DNA of 64,000 bases from JARDZU01 sp963730285 (GTDB taxonomy: Bacteria; Actinomycetota; Acidimicrobiia; Spongiisociales; ZC4RG35): assembly GCA_963730285.1 (NCBI GenBank), contig CAVSQY010000007.1, forward strand, positions 555,408-619,407. Direction: 5' to 3'. Made by a program: the position numbers and the translations under genes. Below are positions 54,075 to 64,000 of the stretch, in pieces; position 1 is the first letter of the stretch; every line of letters begins with the position of its first letter. Below the pieces are notes generated by a model, which worked only from the letters and a program-made list of their open reading frames with translations, was not told the origin of the DNA and searched no databases.

Positions 54075-56467
54075 TGAAGGTCCCGCTGCGCTGGTTGCAG
54101 GAGTTCATCGATCTCCCTACGACCGATCCCGTCGAGCTATCCGACATCCTGGCCATGCTGGGCCACGAGGTCGAGGGTTACGAGAAGCTTGAGCCCGACT
54201 GGACCAACGTCGTGGTGGGCCAGGTGGTTGAGATCAAACCACATCCGGATGCCGACAAGGTGAGGGTGTGTCAAGTGGACACAGGGTCGGGACCGGACCA
54301 GGTCATTTGTGGGGCGTGGAACTTCTCGGAAGGAGCCCATGTGGCGGTCGCCCTACCTGGAGCGGTGCTTCCCGGCGGCATGGAGATCGGCACGAGGGTG
54401 ATCAGGGGCGTCAGTTCCAATGGGATGATCACGTCGGAAAGAGAGATGGGTCTGGGTGAGGACCACGCCGGCATCATGGTGCTCGAGGGCGACCCTCCGA
54501 TGGGCACCGACTTCAAGGAGTTGGTCGAGCTTCCCGACGTCGTCTTCGACCTCACCATCACCCCCAACCGACCCGACGCCATGTCATTGCTAGGGATCGC
54601 CCGTGACCTCGGCGCGCATTTCCGGGTGCCCCACCACGTCCCCGACCGGCCCCTCACCACCGTCCCCGGATCGCTCGAGGTCTCCGTCACCATCGAGGAC
54701 CAGGTGGGTTGCCGACGTTTCACGGCAAGGGAGATACGTGGGGTGACCTTGGGCCACTCTCCACTTTGGGTCCGTCACCGGCTGGCCAAGGCAGGTATGC
54801 GCTCGATATCCAATGTCGTCGACGTGACCAACTATGTCATGTTGGAGTTGGGTCACCCGCTGCACGCCTTCGACGCGGGCACGATCGTGGGAGGCAACCT
54901 GACCGTCAAGAGGGCCACCGAGGGCGAGACCCTGAAGACTTTGGACGGGGAGATCCGGAAGCTCACCCCCGAGGACCTCATCATCTATGACAATGAGGGG
55001 CCGACATCCATGTCCGGCACCATGGGTGGCGAACGATCCGAAGTCTCGGAGAAGTCCATCGACATCCTGTTGGAGGCGGCAGCCTGGGATCCGCCCACCA
55101 TCATGTACATGTCCCGACGTCACGGCCTCCGATCCGAGGCTTCCACACGATTCGAGCGCGGGGTGGACCCCGATCTGAGCGATCGGGCCAATCGACGCGC
55201 CGCGGCCATGATGAGCGAGCTCGCCGGTGGTGCCGTTCTCGACCAGGCCGTCGACGTCATCCCGAACCCGATCACACCTGTGACGGTCGAGCTGGAGCTG
55301 AGCGAAGTCCGACGCCTCCTCGGAGACGGGTTCTCGAGCTCAGTGGTCAGCCACATCCTCACGGACCTTGGGATGAAGGTCGAGGGAGAAGACCCACTTC
55401 AGGTGACCGTCCCGACCTTCAGACCGGACGTCACCCGCTCCGCCGATCTGGTCGAGGAGGTGGCTCGAATCCATGGTTACGACAAGTTCGACTCGACGTT
55501 GCCCACCGGCCAGGCCGGCGGGCTCACGTCGGCCCAGCGTCGTCTGCGGACACTGCACAACGCTCTGGCCGGACTTGGCATCCATCAGGCCGTCACACTG
55601 CCATTTGTCGGAGCCGACCAACTGGCTCGGTTCGGATGGGCCGAAGGCAGCCAGCTCCTCCATGTGGTGAACCCGCTCCGCGAGGAGGAGAGAACACTCC
55701 GGCCCAGCATGCTGCCGGGGCTGCTCGAGGCAACCCGATTCAACTTGTCCCATGGTGAAGCTTCGGTCGCCCTCTTCGAGACGGCAGTGGTTTTTGTCGC
55801 CGCCCCCTGGAATGGGGTCGATGGCCGCTTGCCCGAACAACACGATCGTCTCGCCTGGGTGCTGACTGGTGCAGTTGGACCAACCGAGGTCGGAGGGGCA
55901 CCACACGTGGCTGATGCATCGGTGTCGTTGGCTCTTGCACGCCATGTCCTAGCCCTGCTCGGTCACACCGACTGTTCCTTCGACCAGGTTGAGGACGTCA
56001 TCGGCTACCACCCGGGGAGGACAGCCAAGGTTTCGATTGGCGACACACCCATCGGCCATGTCGGCGAGCTGAGCCCTCGTGCGGGCCGAGAGCTCGACCT
56101 GCCGGGAAGGGTGGCGATCGGCGAAATGGACCTCGTGTCGCTGCTCGCTGGTCACGGCCTCGCCCAAGCCGTATCACCCTCCGTCTTCCCCCATGTCGAC
56201 TTCGACCTGTCATTTCAGGTACCCGACGACCTCCCGGCCAAGTCCCTCGTCGATGTGACCAGCGCGGCTGGGTCCGGCCTGGTGGAGTCCGCCCACGTCT
56301 TTGACCGCTTCGCCGGCGCCGGCGTCGATGACGGACATCGGGCCCTTGCGATCCGGTTCCGGCTGCGCGCCCCCGACCGAACTCTGGGCGGGGATGAGGT
56401 CGCAGCGATCCGCATGGCCATGATCGAGGCAGCCGCGAATGCTGGAGGACGGCTCCGGGGTGCTTGA
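54074..56467 (+). CDS. pheT: Phenylalanine--tRNA ligase beta subunit
   Basis: PheT binds tRNA and edits Tyr-tRNA-Phe. The 797-aa chain has the EMAP/OB tRNA-binding domain (VVVGQVVEIKPHPDADKVRV), the B3/B4 editing domain (RSISNVVDVTNYVMLELGHP), the B5 domain, a pseudo-catalytic core, and the C-terminal anticodon-binding FDX-ACB domain (PSVFPHVDFDLSFQVPDDLP). It is full length. It overlaps the glycosylase gene at its 3' end. Confidence 0.96.
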   Translation: MKVPLRWLQEFIDLPTTDPVELSDILAMLGHEVEGYEKLEPDWTNVVVGQVVEIKPHPDADKVRVCQVDTGSGPDQVICGAWNFSEGAHVAVALPGAVLPGGMEIGTRVIRGVSSNGMITSEREMGLGEDHAGIMVLEGDPPMGTDFKELVELPDVVFDLTITPNRPDAMSLLGIARDLGAHFRVPHHVPDRPLTTVPGSLEVSVTIEDQVGCRRFTAREIRGVTLGHSPLWVRHRLAKAGMRSISNVVDVTNYVMLELGHPLHAFDAGTIVGGNLTVKRATEGETLKTLDGEIRKLTPEDLIIYDNEGPTSMSGTMGGERSEVSEKSIDILLEAAAWDPPTIMYMSRRHGLRSEASTRFERGVDPDLSDRANRRAAAMMSELAGGAVLDQAVDVIPNPITPVTVELELSEVRRLLGDGFSSSVVSHILTDLGMKVEGEDPLQVTVPTFRPDVTRSADLVEEVARIHGYDKFDSTLPTGQAGGLTSAQRRLRTLHNALAGLGIHQAVTLPFVGADQLARFGWAEGSQLLHVVNPLREEERTLRPSMLPGLLEATRFNLSHGEASVALFETAVVFVAAPWNGVDGRLPEQHDRLAWVLTGAVGPTEVGGAPHVADASVSLALARHVLALLGHTDCSFDQVEDVIGYHPGRTAKVSIGDTPIGHVGELSPRAGRELDLPGRVAIGEMDLVSLLAGHGLAQAVSPSVFPHVDFDLSFQVPDDLPAKSLVDVTSAAGSGLVESAHVFDRFAGAGVDDGHRALAIRFRLRAPDRTLGGDEVAAIRMAMIEAAANAGGRLRGA

Positions 56468-57035
56468 TGAGATGGGTCTGGCCGAGCTTCTGAGTCAGGA
56501 GCCCGAGCTTGCAGCCCCCTACCTGCTCGGCTCATATCTCGTGTCGACCATCGGCGGGGGAGTGGTGCGGGCGCGAGTCACCGAGGTCGAGGCCTACAAG
56601 GGCTCAGATGATCCGGCGTCACACGCCTACGGGGGTCGAACCCAGCGAAACGACTCTATGTATCAGCGTGCGGGCACGCTCTACGTCTACCTGTCCTATG
56701 GCATTCATCTGTGCGCCAATGTGGCGGCCGGCCCGGATGGAGTCGGCTGGGGGATCCTGTTCCGTGGTGCTGAGATCGTCGAAGGCGCCGGGATCGCCCG
56801 CTCCAGGCGAGGGCGGCAAGCAAACCTGTCGGATGGGCCGGGCAAGCTCACTCAAGCCCTGGGCGTCGAAGCCGAGGATGACGGTCTCTACCTCCTCGAC
56901 GATTCATCGCCCATTCATCTGGAGCCAGGGATCACACCCGAGGTGGTTGTTGCCACACCGCGAGTCGGTATCAGCAAGGCCAAAGACCGGCCGTGGAGAT
57001 TCGTGGAAGTCAGCGCAGCGACACCGGTTGGCTGA
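56439..57035 (+). CDS. 3-methyladenine DNA glycosylase (AAG/MPG family)
   Basis: This enzyme excises alkylated purines. The core is clear: YLLGSYLVSTIGGGVVRARV, the catalytic glutamate in TEVEAYKGSDDPASHAYGG, the intercalating region with RNDSMYQRAGTLYVYLSYGI and LSDGPGKLTQALGV. The start is uncertain: ATG 56439 gives 198 aa, GTG 56460 and ATG 56472 give slightly shorter forms, and all lie in or next to the pheT end. Its place between pheT and tyrS recurs in actinobacteria. Confidence 0.92.
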   Translation: MLEDGSGVLDEMGLAELLSQEPELAAPYLLGSYLVSTIGGGVVRARVTEVEAYKGSDDPASHAYGGRTQRNDSMYQRAGTLYVYLSYGIHLCANVAAGPDGVGWGILFRGAEIVEGAGIARSRRGRQANLSDGPGKLTQALGVEAEDDGLYLLDDSSPIHLEPGITPEVVVATPRVGISKAKDRPWRFVEVSAATPVG

Positions 57036-57054
57036 GACGGACGTGCTCTTGGTT

Positions 57055-57060
57055 TACCCT
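57055..57060 (+). promoter_or_regulatory. Leaderless -10 hexamer TACCCT for tyrS
   Basis: TACCCT ends 8 nt before the tyrS ATG at 57069, with no ribosome site between. Confidence 0.45.
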
Positions 57061-57068
57061 CCCGCCTC

Positions 57069-58259
57069 ATGAATCCAGCGGACCAGGCACGGCTTCTCCT
57101 GCGACACACCGACCAGGTGGTGCCCGAAGAGGACCTTGCCCGGAAACTCGCTCCCGGCAGACCCCTCCGCGTCAAGCTCGGGCTAGACCCGACCGCACCA
57201 TCGGTGACCTTGGGCTGGGCCGTTGTACTCCGCAAGTTGCGCCAATTCCAGGAGCTGGGGCACACGGCGGTCCTGATCGTCGGTGATTTCACTGCTCAGG
57301 TGGGCGATCCTTCTCTGAAGAGCGAAACCCGAAAGCGGCTCACTCCCGAAGCGGTCAACGAGTACGCGGAGAACGTCCTCGATCAATTCCGCCGGGTCCT
57401 CCTCGACGACAATCTCGAGATTCGGCGCAACTCGGAGTGGCTTGGCGCACTCGACATGGCCGGGCTACTCGAGTTGACCGCGGCGGCCACCGTGGCCCAG
57501 ATGTTGGAGCGATCCGACTTCGCCAACCGCTATCAGGAAGGCTCGCCTATCTCCATAATGGAATTTCTCTACCCACTGCTCCAGGGATACGACTCGGTGG
57601 CGGTTGAGGCCGACATCGAGCTCGGTGGGAGCGACCAACTCTGGAATCTGATGATGGGCCGCGTGGTCCAGGAGCGTTACGGGATGGAGCCGCAAGTCGC
57701 AATGACCATGCCGCTTCTCGTGGGGACCGACGGAGCGAAGAAGATGTCGCAATCCCTCGGCAACTACATAGGTGTGGAGGACCCGCCGGCGGAGATGTTC
57801 GGAAAGACGATGAGCATCCCCGACGAGGCCATGTCGCAATGGTTCTCGTTGGCGGCCGATCTCGATCCCGGCCAAGTCAGGGAGATCGAGGCCGGTCTCG
57901 AGTCGGGCGAGCTGCATCCCGGCCAGACCAAGCGCCGTCTCGCCCGTGCCGTGACTGCCCTCTATTGGGGTGACGAGGAGGCGAAGGAAGCAGAGCGCCT
58001 CTTCGACCAGGTCTTCAAACACCAGGGCATCCCAGACGATGTCGACGAGTTCGAGCTGCCCGACGGGGAAGCGATCCATCTCCCCGGCCTGATTCGAGAT
58101 GCGATGGGAATTTCGGGATCGGAAGCACGGAGGATGCTCCAACATGGTGCGGTCAAGATCGACGGCAAAGTCGTCGAGGACCAGGAGATGGCGCGGTCAA
58201 GCCTCACCGGCCGGGTCTTGCAGGTTGGCAAGCGCCGTTTTGCCCGGCTTGTCGATTGA
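57069..58259 (+). CDS. tyrS: Tyrosine--tRNA ligase
   Basis: TyrS charges tRNA-Tyr. The 396-aa protein belongs to the class I group that has HIGH-like and KMSKS-like signatures in variant form: LKLGLDPTAPSVTLGWAVVL near the N terminus and GAKKMSQSLGNYIGV later. The C-terminal 60 residues form an S4 domain (SGSEARRMLQHGAVKIDGKV). It is the last protein gene before the rrn operon, and its TGA stop overlaps a TTGACT repeat that may be an rrn -35 box. Confidence 0.95.
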   Translation: MNPADQARLLLRHTDQVVPEEDLARKLAPGRPLRVKLGLDPTAPSVTLGWAVVLRKLRQFQELGHTAVLIVGDFTAQVGDPSLKSETRKRLTPEAVNEYAENVLDQFRRVLLDDNLEIRRNSEWLGALDMAGLLELTAAATVAQMLERSDFANRYQEGSPISIMEFLYPLLQGYDSVAVEADIELGGSDQLWNLMMGRVVQERYGMEPQVAMTMPLLVGTDGAKKMSQSLGNYIGVEDPPAEMFGKTMSIPDEAMSQWFSLAADLDPGQVREIEAGLESGELHPGQTKRRLARAVTALYWGDEEAKEAERLFDQVFKHQGIPDDVDEFELPDGEAIHLPGLIRDAMGISGSEARRMLQHGAVKIDGKVVEDQEMARSSLTGRVLQVGKRRFARLVD

Positions 58260-58260
58260 C

Positions 58261-58288
58261 TTGACTAACCACAGGCTGTCGTTACTAT
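58261..58288 (+). promoter_or_regulatory. Candidate rrn promoter P1
   Basis: TTGACT at 58261-58266, a 16-nt spacer and TACTAT at 58283-58288. It lies directly after tyrS and about 340 nt before 16S. Confidence 0.5.
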
Positions 58289-58357
58289 TCGGTTTCCGGT
58301 CGGAGAAACCTCCGTCCACCCACTAAACCGGGATGGCGCTTGTTCGCGTCGACCTGG

Positions 58358-58387
58358 TTCCACTATGTATCGGGGTCGCGGTATCAT
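58358..58387 (+). promoter_or_regulatory. Candidate rrn promoter P2
   Basis: TATCAT at 58382-58387 matches the -10 consensus at five of six positions; TTCCAC 18 nt upstream is a weak -35. Tandem promoters are normal before rrn operons. Confidence 0.35.
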
Positions 58388-58422
58388 CGCCGACCCGTCT
58401 GACATCAGATGTGGGAGCACTT

Positions 58423-58438
58423 GGCTCCTTGACAACTG
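58423..58438 (+). promoter_or_regulatory. boxA-like antitermination element, rrn leader
   Basis: GGCTCCTTGACAACTG recurs with two changes before 23S (60506-60521). Paired boxA-like elements before 16S and 23S bind NusB-S10 in rRNA antitermination. Confidence 0.5.
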
Positions 58439-58544
58439 AACAATGTGCCAAAAGCCAGCATGCACATCCCACTTTTCGGGCCACGGTCCTAGACCGAGGT
58501 CAGGGCAGTGTGATGAGCATCTATAAATACAGCAATCAAGCTCT

Positions 58545-58565
58545 AGGGCTCCCTCACGGGGCCCT
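58545..58565 (+). promoter_or_regulatory. Stem-loop in the rrn leader
   Basis: AGGGCTCC and GGGGCCCT form an 8-bp stem (one G-U pair) around a 5-base loop, with no T run. It may belong to the pre-16S processing structure. Apart from the promoters and the boxA-like site, nothing else stands out between 58260 and 58631. Confidence 0.4.
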
Positions 58566-58631
58566 GGACCCAATTGCAAACTCATAACTGACAGGATTGA
58601 CCGTGACCTCAGGGTCTAGGTCTTGAATGTA

Positions 58632-60161
<1,530 letters not shown>

Positions 60162-60555
60162 AAGGAGCAATAACGAAACCGGCATTTTGATTGTGACCGG
60201 TTTCCAGCTTCTAATTGATCTGCTGGCTATTCGATCTAATTCGTTGAGTTCTCCGGGTGGAACAAGCAAGCACGAGCCATACATGGCACGTGAAGCTTGG
60301 ATGAGCCCGGTGCGACAAGCCGGTTCAGGTTGGGCACATTGTTCAGTTGTGAAGGAGTCGCTGATGGCCGAAAGGCCGTCAGATCTGGGAGTATTCCTCC
60401 GGGAAACTAGTCGCCTTCAGTTCGCTGGGGGTGCTATTGAGAGATGGGCGAGCGGCAGTTTGTGATATGGGACTGCAGACTTGTCGGGCTATGCCGCGGC
60501 AGACCGGCTCTTTGAGAACTGCATAGCGAGCACAAAATGTCTTGGATTCTCTATA
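60162..60555 (+). other. 16S-23S internal transcribed spacer, no tRNA
   Basis: About 394 nt. I see no cloverleaf or T-arm consensus, so neither tRNA-Ile nor tRNA-Ala is encoded, as in many actinobacteria. It holds the second boxA-like element. Confidence 0.8.
60506..60521 (+). promoter_or_regulatory. boxA-like antitermination element, spacer
   Basis: GGCTCTTTGAGAACTG, the counterpart of the element in the leader, 35 nt before 23S. The form CTTTGAGAACT is the usual one before actinobacterial 23S genes. Confidence 0.55.
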
Positions 60556-61094
60556 TTCCAAGCTACTAAGAGTTAACGGTGGATGCCTTGGCGCTAGAAG
60601 CCGATGAAGGACGTGACAGGCTGCGATAAGCCTCGGGGAGCTGCCAAGTAAGCGTAGATCCGAGGATGTCCGAATGGGGAAACCCGGTTGGGGTCATGCC
60701 CAACCACTCCGGTCTGAACACATAGGGCCGGTTGAGGTAACCAGGGGAACTGAAACATCTCAGTACTCTGAGGAAAAGAAAGCAAATGCGACTCCCTGAG
60801 TAGTGGCGAGCGAAACGGGATGAGCCTAAACCTATGCAGTGTGATAGCCCGGTGGTGTTGCTGTGTAGGGGTCGTGGGACCTATGACTCGATGCACCGGC
60901 GTCGAGCTGAAGTTACAAATGCGGCGGTTAGCCGAACACAGCTGGAAAGCTGGGCCACAGCAGGTAACAGCCCTGTAGGCGAAAGCCGACCGCGCTTCAG
61001 ATTGGTGTTCCCAAGTAGCACGGAGGATATTCCGTGTGAATCTGCGAGAACCACCTCGTAAGGCTAAGTACTTCCTAGCGACCGATAGCGGACT

Positions 61095-61125
<31 letters not shown>

Positions 61126-61692
61126 GGCGAGGGGAGTGAAATAGTACCTGAAACCGTTAACTTACAAGCAGTGGGAGGGATCTTCGGATCCTGACCGCCT
61201 GCCTTTTGAAGAATGAGCCGGCGAGTTACCGGTATGTGGCGAGATTAAGGCGTGAGCCGTAGTCGAAGCGAAAGCGAGTCTTAATAGGGCGTCTAGTCGC
61301 ATGCCGTAGACCCGAAGCCGAGTGATCTATCCATGGGCAGGGTGAAGCGAGGGTAAGACCTCGTGGAGGCCCGAACCCACCAAGGTTGAAAACTTGGGGG
61401 ATGACCTGTGGATAGGGGTGAAAGGCCAAACAAACTCGGCGATAGCTGGTTCTCCCCGAAATAGCTTTAGGGCTAGCGTCGTATTTTCCGTAATGGGGGT
61501 AGAGCACTGATTGGGCTAGGGGGCCTAAAAGCTTACCAATCTCAGTCAAACTCCGAATCTCATTACGCCAAGTACGGCAGTCAGACCACGTGGGATGAGC
61601 TTCGTGGTCGAGAGGGTAACAGCCCAGATCGTCAGCTAAGGCCCCCAAGTGTGTACTAAGTGGGAAACGATGTGGAGTTGCTCAAACAGCCA

Positions 61693-61724
<32 letters not shown>

Positions 61725-62587
61725 GAGTGCGTAACAGCTCACTGGTCGAGTGATTCTGCGCGGAAAATGTAACGGGGCTCAAGTACACCGCCGAAGCTAC
61801 GGGATTCAGCATTAGCTGGATCGGTAGGGGAGCGTCGTGTTGCCAGCGAAGCGGCGGCGGAAGCCAGCCGTGGAGGCGTCACGAGTGCGAATGCCGGCAT
61901 GAGTAGCGAATGAAGAGTGAGAATCTCTTCCGCCGAATGTCCAAGGGTTCCTGGGGAAGGTTCGTCCGCCCAGGGTTAGTCGGGGCCTAAGGCGAGGCCG
62001 AGAGGCGTAGTCGATGGATAACCGGTTGATATTCCGGTACCACTCTGCGTGCGCCCAGGCCGAATCTGATTTGCTAAGGAAAGCCCTTCGGGGCCTACCG
62101 ACCCAGTCAGTAGTAGGCCAGCGATGGAGTGACGGGGAAGGCTAAACGGACCCGGGCGATGGTTGTTCCCGGGGTAAGCGTGTGGGCGAGATCCAGGCAA
62201 ATCCGGATCTCATAAAGCCTGAGGCGTGATGCCGAGCCGATTTAGGCGAAGCCGTTGAAGCCATACCTCCGAGAAAAACTTCTAGCGAGCACTCAGGGTG
62301 CCCGTACCCCAAACCGACACAGGTGGACAGGTAGAGAATACCAAGGCGAGCGAGATAACTCTGGTTAAGGAATTCGGCAAAATAGCTCCGTAACTTCGGG
62401 AGAAGGAGCGCCCCGGTAAAGTGAAGGACCTGCGTCCGAAGCTTGAGGGGGCCGCAGTGACCAGACCCAAGCGACTGTTTACCAAAAACACAGCAGCGTG
62501 CAAAGTCGCAAGACGACGTATACGCTGTGACGCCTGCCCGGTGCTGGAAGGTTAAGTGGAAGGGTTAGCTTCGGCGAAGCTCTGAAA

Positions 62588-62618
<31 letters not shown>

Positions 62619-62624
62619 AACGGT

Positions 62625-63357
62625 TAGACCTACTGGCCGTGGGTAAACCTTGCTGTATGCTGGAACATCCGAGTATCCGACGGTACTCGTTCGTGTCACA
62701 CCCTCTTCGTAGGGTTGAGACATGAGCAGTGACAATCCGTTCGGTGCGGACGATCAGCAGGAAACCAAACTCGTAGTACTTGATCCATGGTGGGTCGTTG
62801 GCTTTGTCGATGGTGAAGGATGCTTCTCGGTGTCCATACACAAGAACGAGCTGGCATGCCCGACGAACGGTTGGCACATCCAACCGACGTTCCAGGTGTC
62901 ACAACACCAGGACCATCGACATCTACTTCAATGTCTCGTGGCATTCTTTGGGTGCGGCACGGTCCGTTCCAAAGGTGCGACGAACTCGGTAGATGTCTAC
63001 GTGGTGCACAGCACCATCCAACTGCAGGAGCGGGTGATCCCGTTCTTCCAGCAGTACGAACTGCGAGTCAAGCGAGATGACTTCGAGTCGTTCGCCTTCA
63101 TAACGGAGGCGATACGCACGAGAGCGCATCATCGTCCAGATGTCTTCGAGGCAGTTGTGAGACGTGCCTACGCGATGAACGCGAACGGCAAACAACGCAA
63201 ACGCCCGATCGAAGAGATCTTGGGATCCTCAGAGACTGTACGCGAGGCGCCGCCTGGATAGCGGTGAAGATACAGTCCGATCCTCATGGCGACATGGGGA
63301 GCCAGGCAGAAATGCCCTGGCCGCCTACGTTTAGAGACGTAGGTAGTAACAACAATG
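62625..63357 (+). mobile_element. Group I intron in 23S rRNA at position 1923, with homing endonuclease gene
   Basis: The 733-nt insertion interrupts the most conserved part of 23S. P1: exon ACGGT (62620-62624) pairs with intron GCCGT (62636-62640), with the splice-site U facing G as required. The 3' end is G63357. The core shows TTGCTGTATGCTGGAACATC (P3-P4), GATCAGCAGGAAACC (Q-like, 62752-62766), CAGAGACTGTA and AAGATACAGTCC (R and S elements). The P7 strands GACTGTA (63234-63240) and TACAGTC (63271-63277) pair over seven bases; P8 is CCGC/GCGG. Two P9-type hairpins follow, one capped by GAAA. Most similar in look to subgroup IB introns of organelles. Confidence 0.93.
62722..63261 (+). CDS. 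LAGLIDADG homing endonuclease (I-CeuI-like), intron-encoded
   Basis: The 179-aa protein has one LAGLIDADG motif, WVVGFVDGEGCFSVS, at about residues 24-38, with catalytic E32; single-motif enzymes act as homodimers. IQPTFQVSQHQDHRHLLQCL and QERVIPFFQQYELRVKRDDF correspond to the beta-sheet and helix pattern I remember from I-CeuI (for example the VIPFYEQY segment). A homodimer of this family would cut the uninterrupted 23S site spanning the two exons and spread the intron. The reading frame overlaps the Q-like element at its 5' end and P7-P8 at its 3' end. The true start may be downstream of 62722; no strong ribosome site is seen. Confidence 0.92.
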   Translation: MSSDNPFGADDQQETKLVVLDPWWVVGFVDGEGCFSVSIHKNELACPTNGWHIQPTFQVSQHQDHRHLLQCLVAFFGCGTVRSKGATNSVDVYVVHSTIQLQERVIPFFQQYELRVKRDDFESFAFITEAIRTRAHHRPDVFEAVVRRAYAMNANGKQRKRPIEEILGSSETVREAPPG

Positions 63358-63412
<55 letters not shown>

Positions 63413-63691
63413 CGACTTGGGTGCTGTCTCAACCAGAGACTCGGCGAAATTGCAGTGTGAGTAAAGATGCTCACTACCTGCGGCAGGACGGAAAGACCCC
63501 GGAACCTTTACTGTAGCTTGACATTGGTGTCTGGCATGTGATGTGCAGGATAGGTGGGAGGCTAAGAAGCGGAGGCGCTAGCTTTCGTGGAGCCAACGTT
63601 GAAATACCACCCTTCATATGACGGCCATCTAACTTCGGTCCGTAATCCGGATCAGGGACAGTGTCTGGCAGGCAGTTTCACTGGGGCGGTG

Positions 63692-63733
<42 letters not shown>

Positions 63734-63922
63734 CTGGTCGGCAATCAGGCGTTGAGTGTAAATGCACAAGGGAGCTTGACTGCGAGACTTACTAGTCGAG
63801 CAGGGACGAAAGTCGGGATTAGTGAACCCATGATGGCACGTGGGTGCGTCATGGTTCAACGGCTAAAAGGTACTCCGGGGATAACAGGCTTATACCCCCC
63901 AAGAGTCCATATCGACGGGGGT

Positions 63923-64000
<78 letters not shown>

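Noticed and set aside
60162..60555. Possible tRNA-Ile or tRNA-Ala in the 16S-23S spacer
   Set aside because: No T-arm GGTTCRA-type block or acceptor pairing of the right spacing is visible.
62625..63357. Ordinary 23S intervening sequence (removed without ligation)
   Set aside because: Such elements are short hairpin inserts at variable helices. Here the insertion is at an invariant site and carries group I core motifs and a homing endonuclease.

Overview
The window reads as a chromosomal segment of a high-GC actinobacterium (Actinomycetota). The support is an actinobacterial-type integration host factor between pyrF and gmk, a PriA that has lost its helicase motifs, the pimA-like/pdxS/pdxT/yebC/ruvCAB order, the aroE-pilD-aroC-aroB-efp-nusB and pyr cluster orders, and a 16S rRNA of actinobacterial type. 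Acidimicrobiia or a relative is my best guess at class, held with low confidence. Every protein gene I can support lies on the + strand, and the array runs straight into an rrn operon at the right end.

Layout. 1-3.0 kb: end of a glycosyltransferase, vitamin B6 synthase (pdxS, pdxT), yebC. 3.2-7.4 kb: ruvCAB and queuosine genes queA, tgt. 7.5-10.2 kb: yajC, secD, secF. 10.2-16.5 kb: apt, bifunctional rel, a metallo-beta-lactamase-fold hydrolase, hisS, aspS. 16.6-22.8 kb: a small membrane protein, rarA, a 63-aa membrane peptide, alaS, ruvX, mltG. 22.8-28.0 kb: shikimate pathway (aroE, aroC, aroB and what looks like only the tail of aroK), with a DUF4388-like protein and a prepilin peptidase inserted. 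28.0-29.1 kb: efp, nusB. 29.1-38.0 kb: pyrR-B-C-carA-carB-pyrD-pyrF behind a PyrR-binding leader. 38.0-43.2 kb: mihF, gmk, rpoZ, coaBC, metK, priA. 43.3-46.7 kb: def, fmt, rsmB, rpe. 46.7-50.9 kb: a response regulator-GGDEF protein and riboflavin genes ribD, ribE, ribBA, ribH. 51-58.3 kb: infC (AUC start, attenuator-like leader), rpmI, rplT, an rRNA methyltransferase, pheS, pheT, a 3-methyladenine glycosylase, tyrS. 58.3-64 kb: rrn promoters, 16S rRNA, a spacer without tRNA, and the 23S rRNA, cut by the right edge.

The standout is a 733-nt group I intron (62625-63357) inside the 23S gene, after the base equivalent to E. coli U1923, in the helix 69 region. It carries a 179-aa single-motif LAGLIDADG homing endonuclease. 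The insertion point is the one I recall for the chloroplast intron that encodes I-CeuI, and the protein resembles I-CeuI. The reading frame overlaps the catalytic core of the intron at both ends.

Other recurring signals are TAnnnT -10-like hexamers 6-10 nt before start codons (leaderless promoters), several of them built on the stop codon of the gene upstream; two likely CTG starts in CTGA overlaps; and four conserved genes (secF, rarA, alaS, ribD) each broken by one frameshift. Two of the four breaks lie in G runs, which suggests base-calling or assembly errors at least there.
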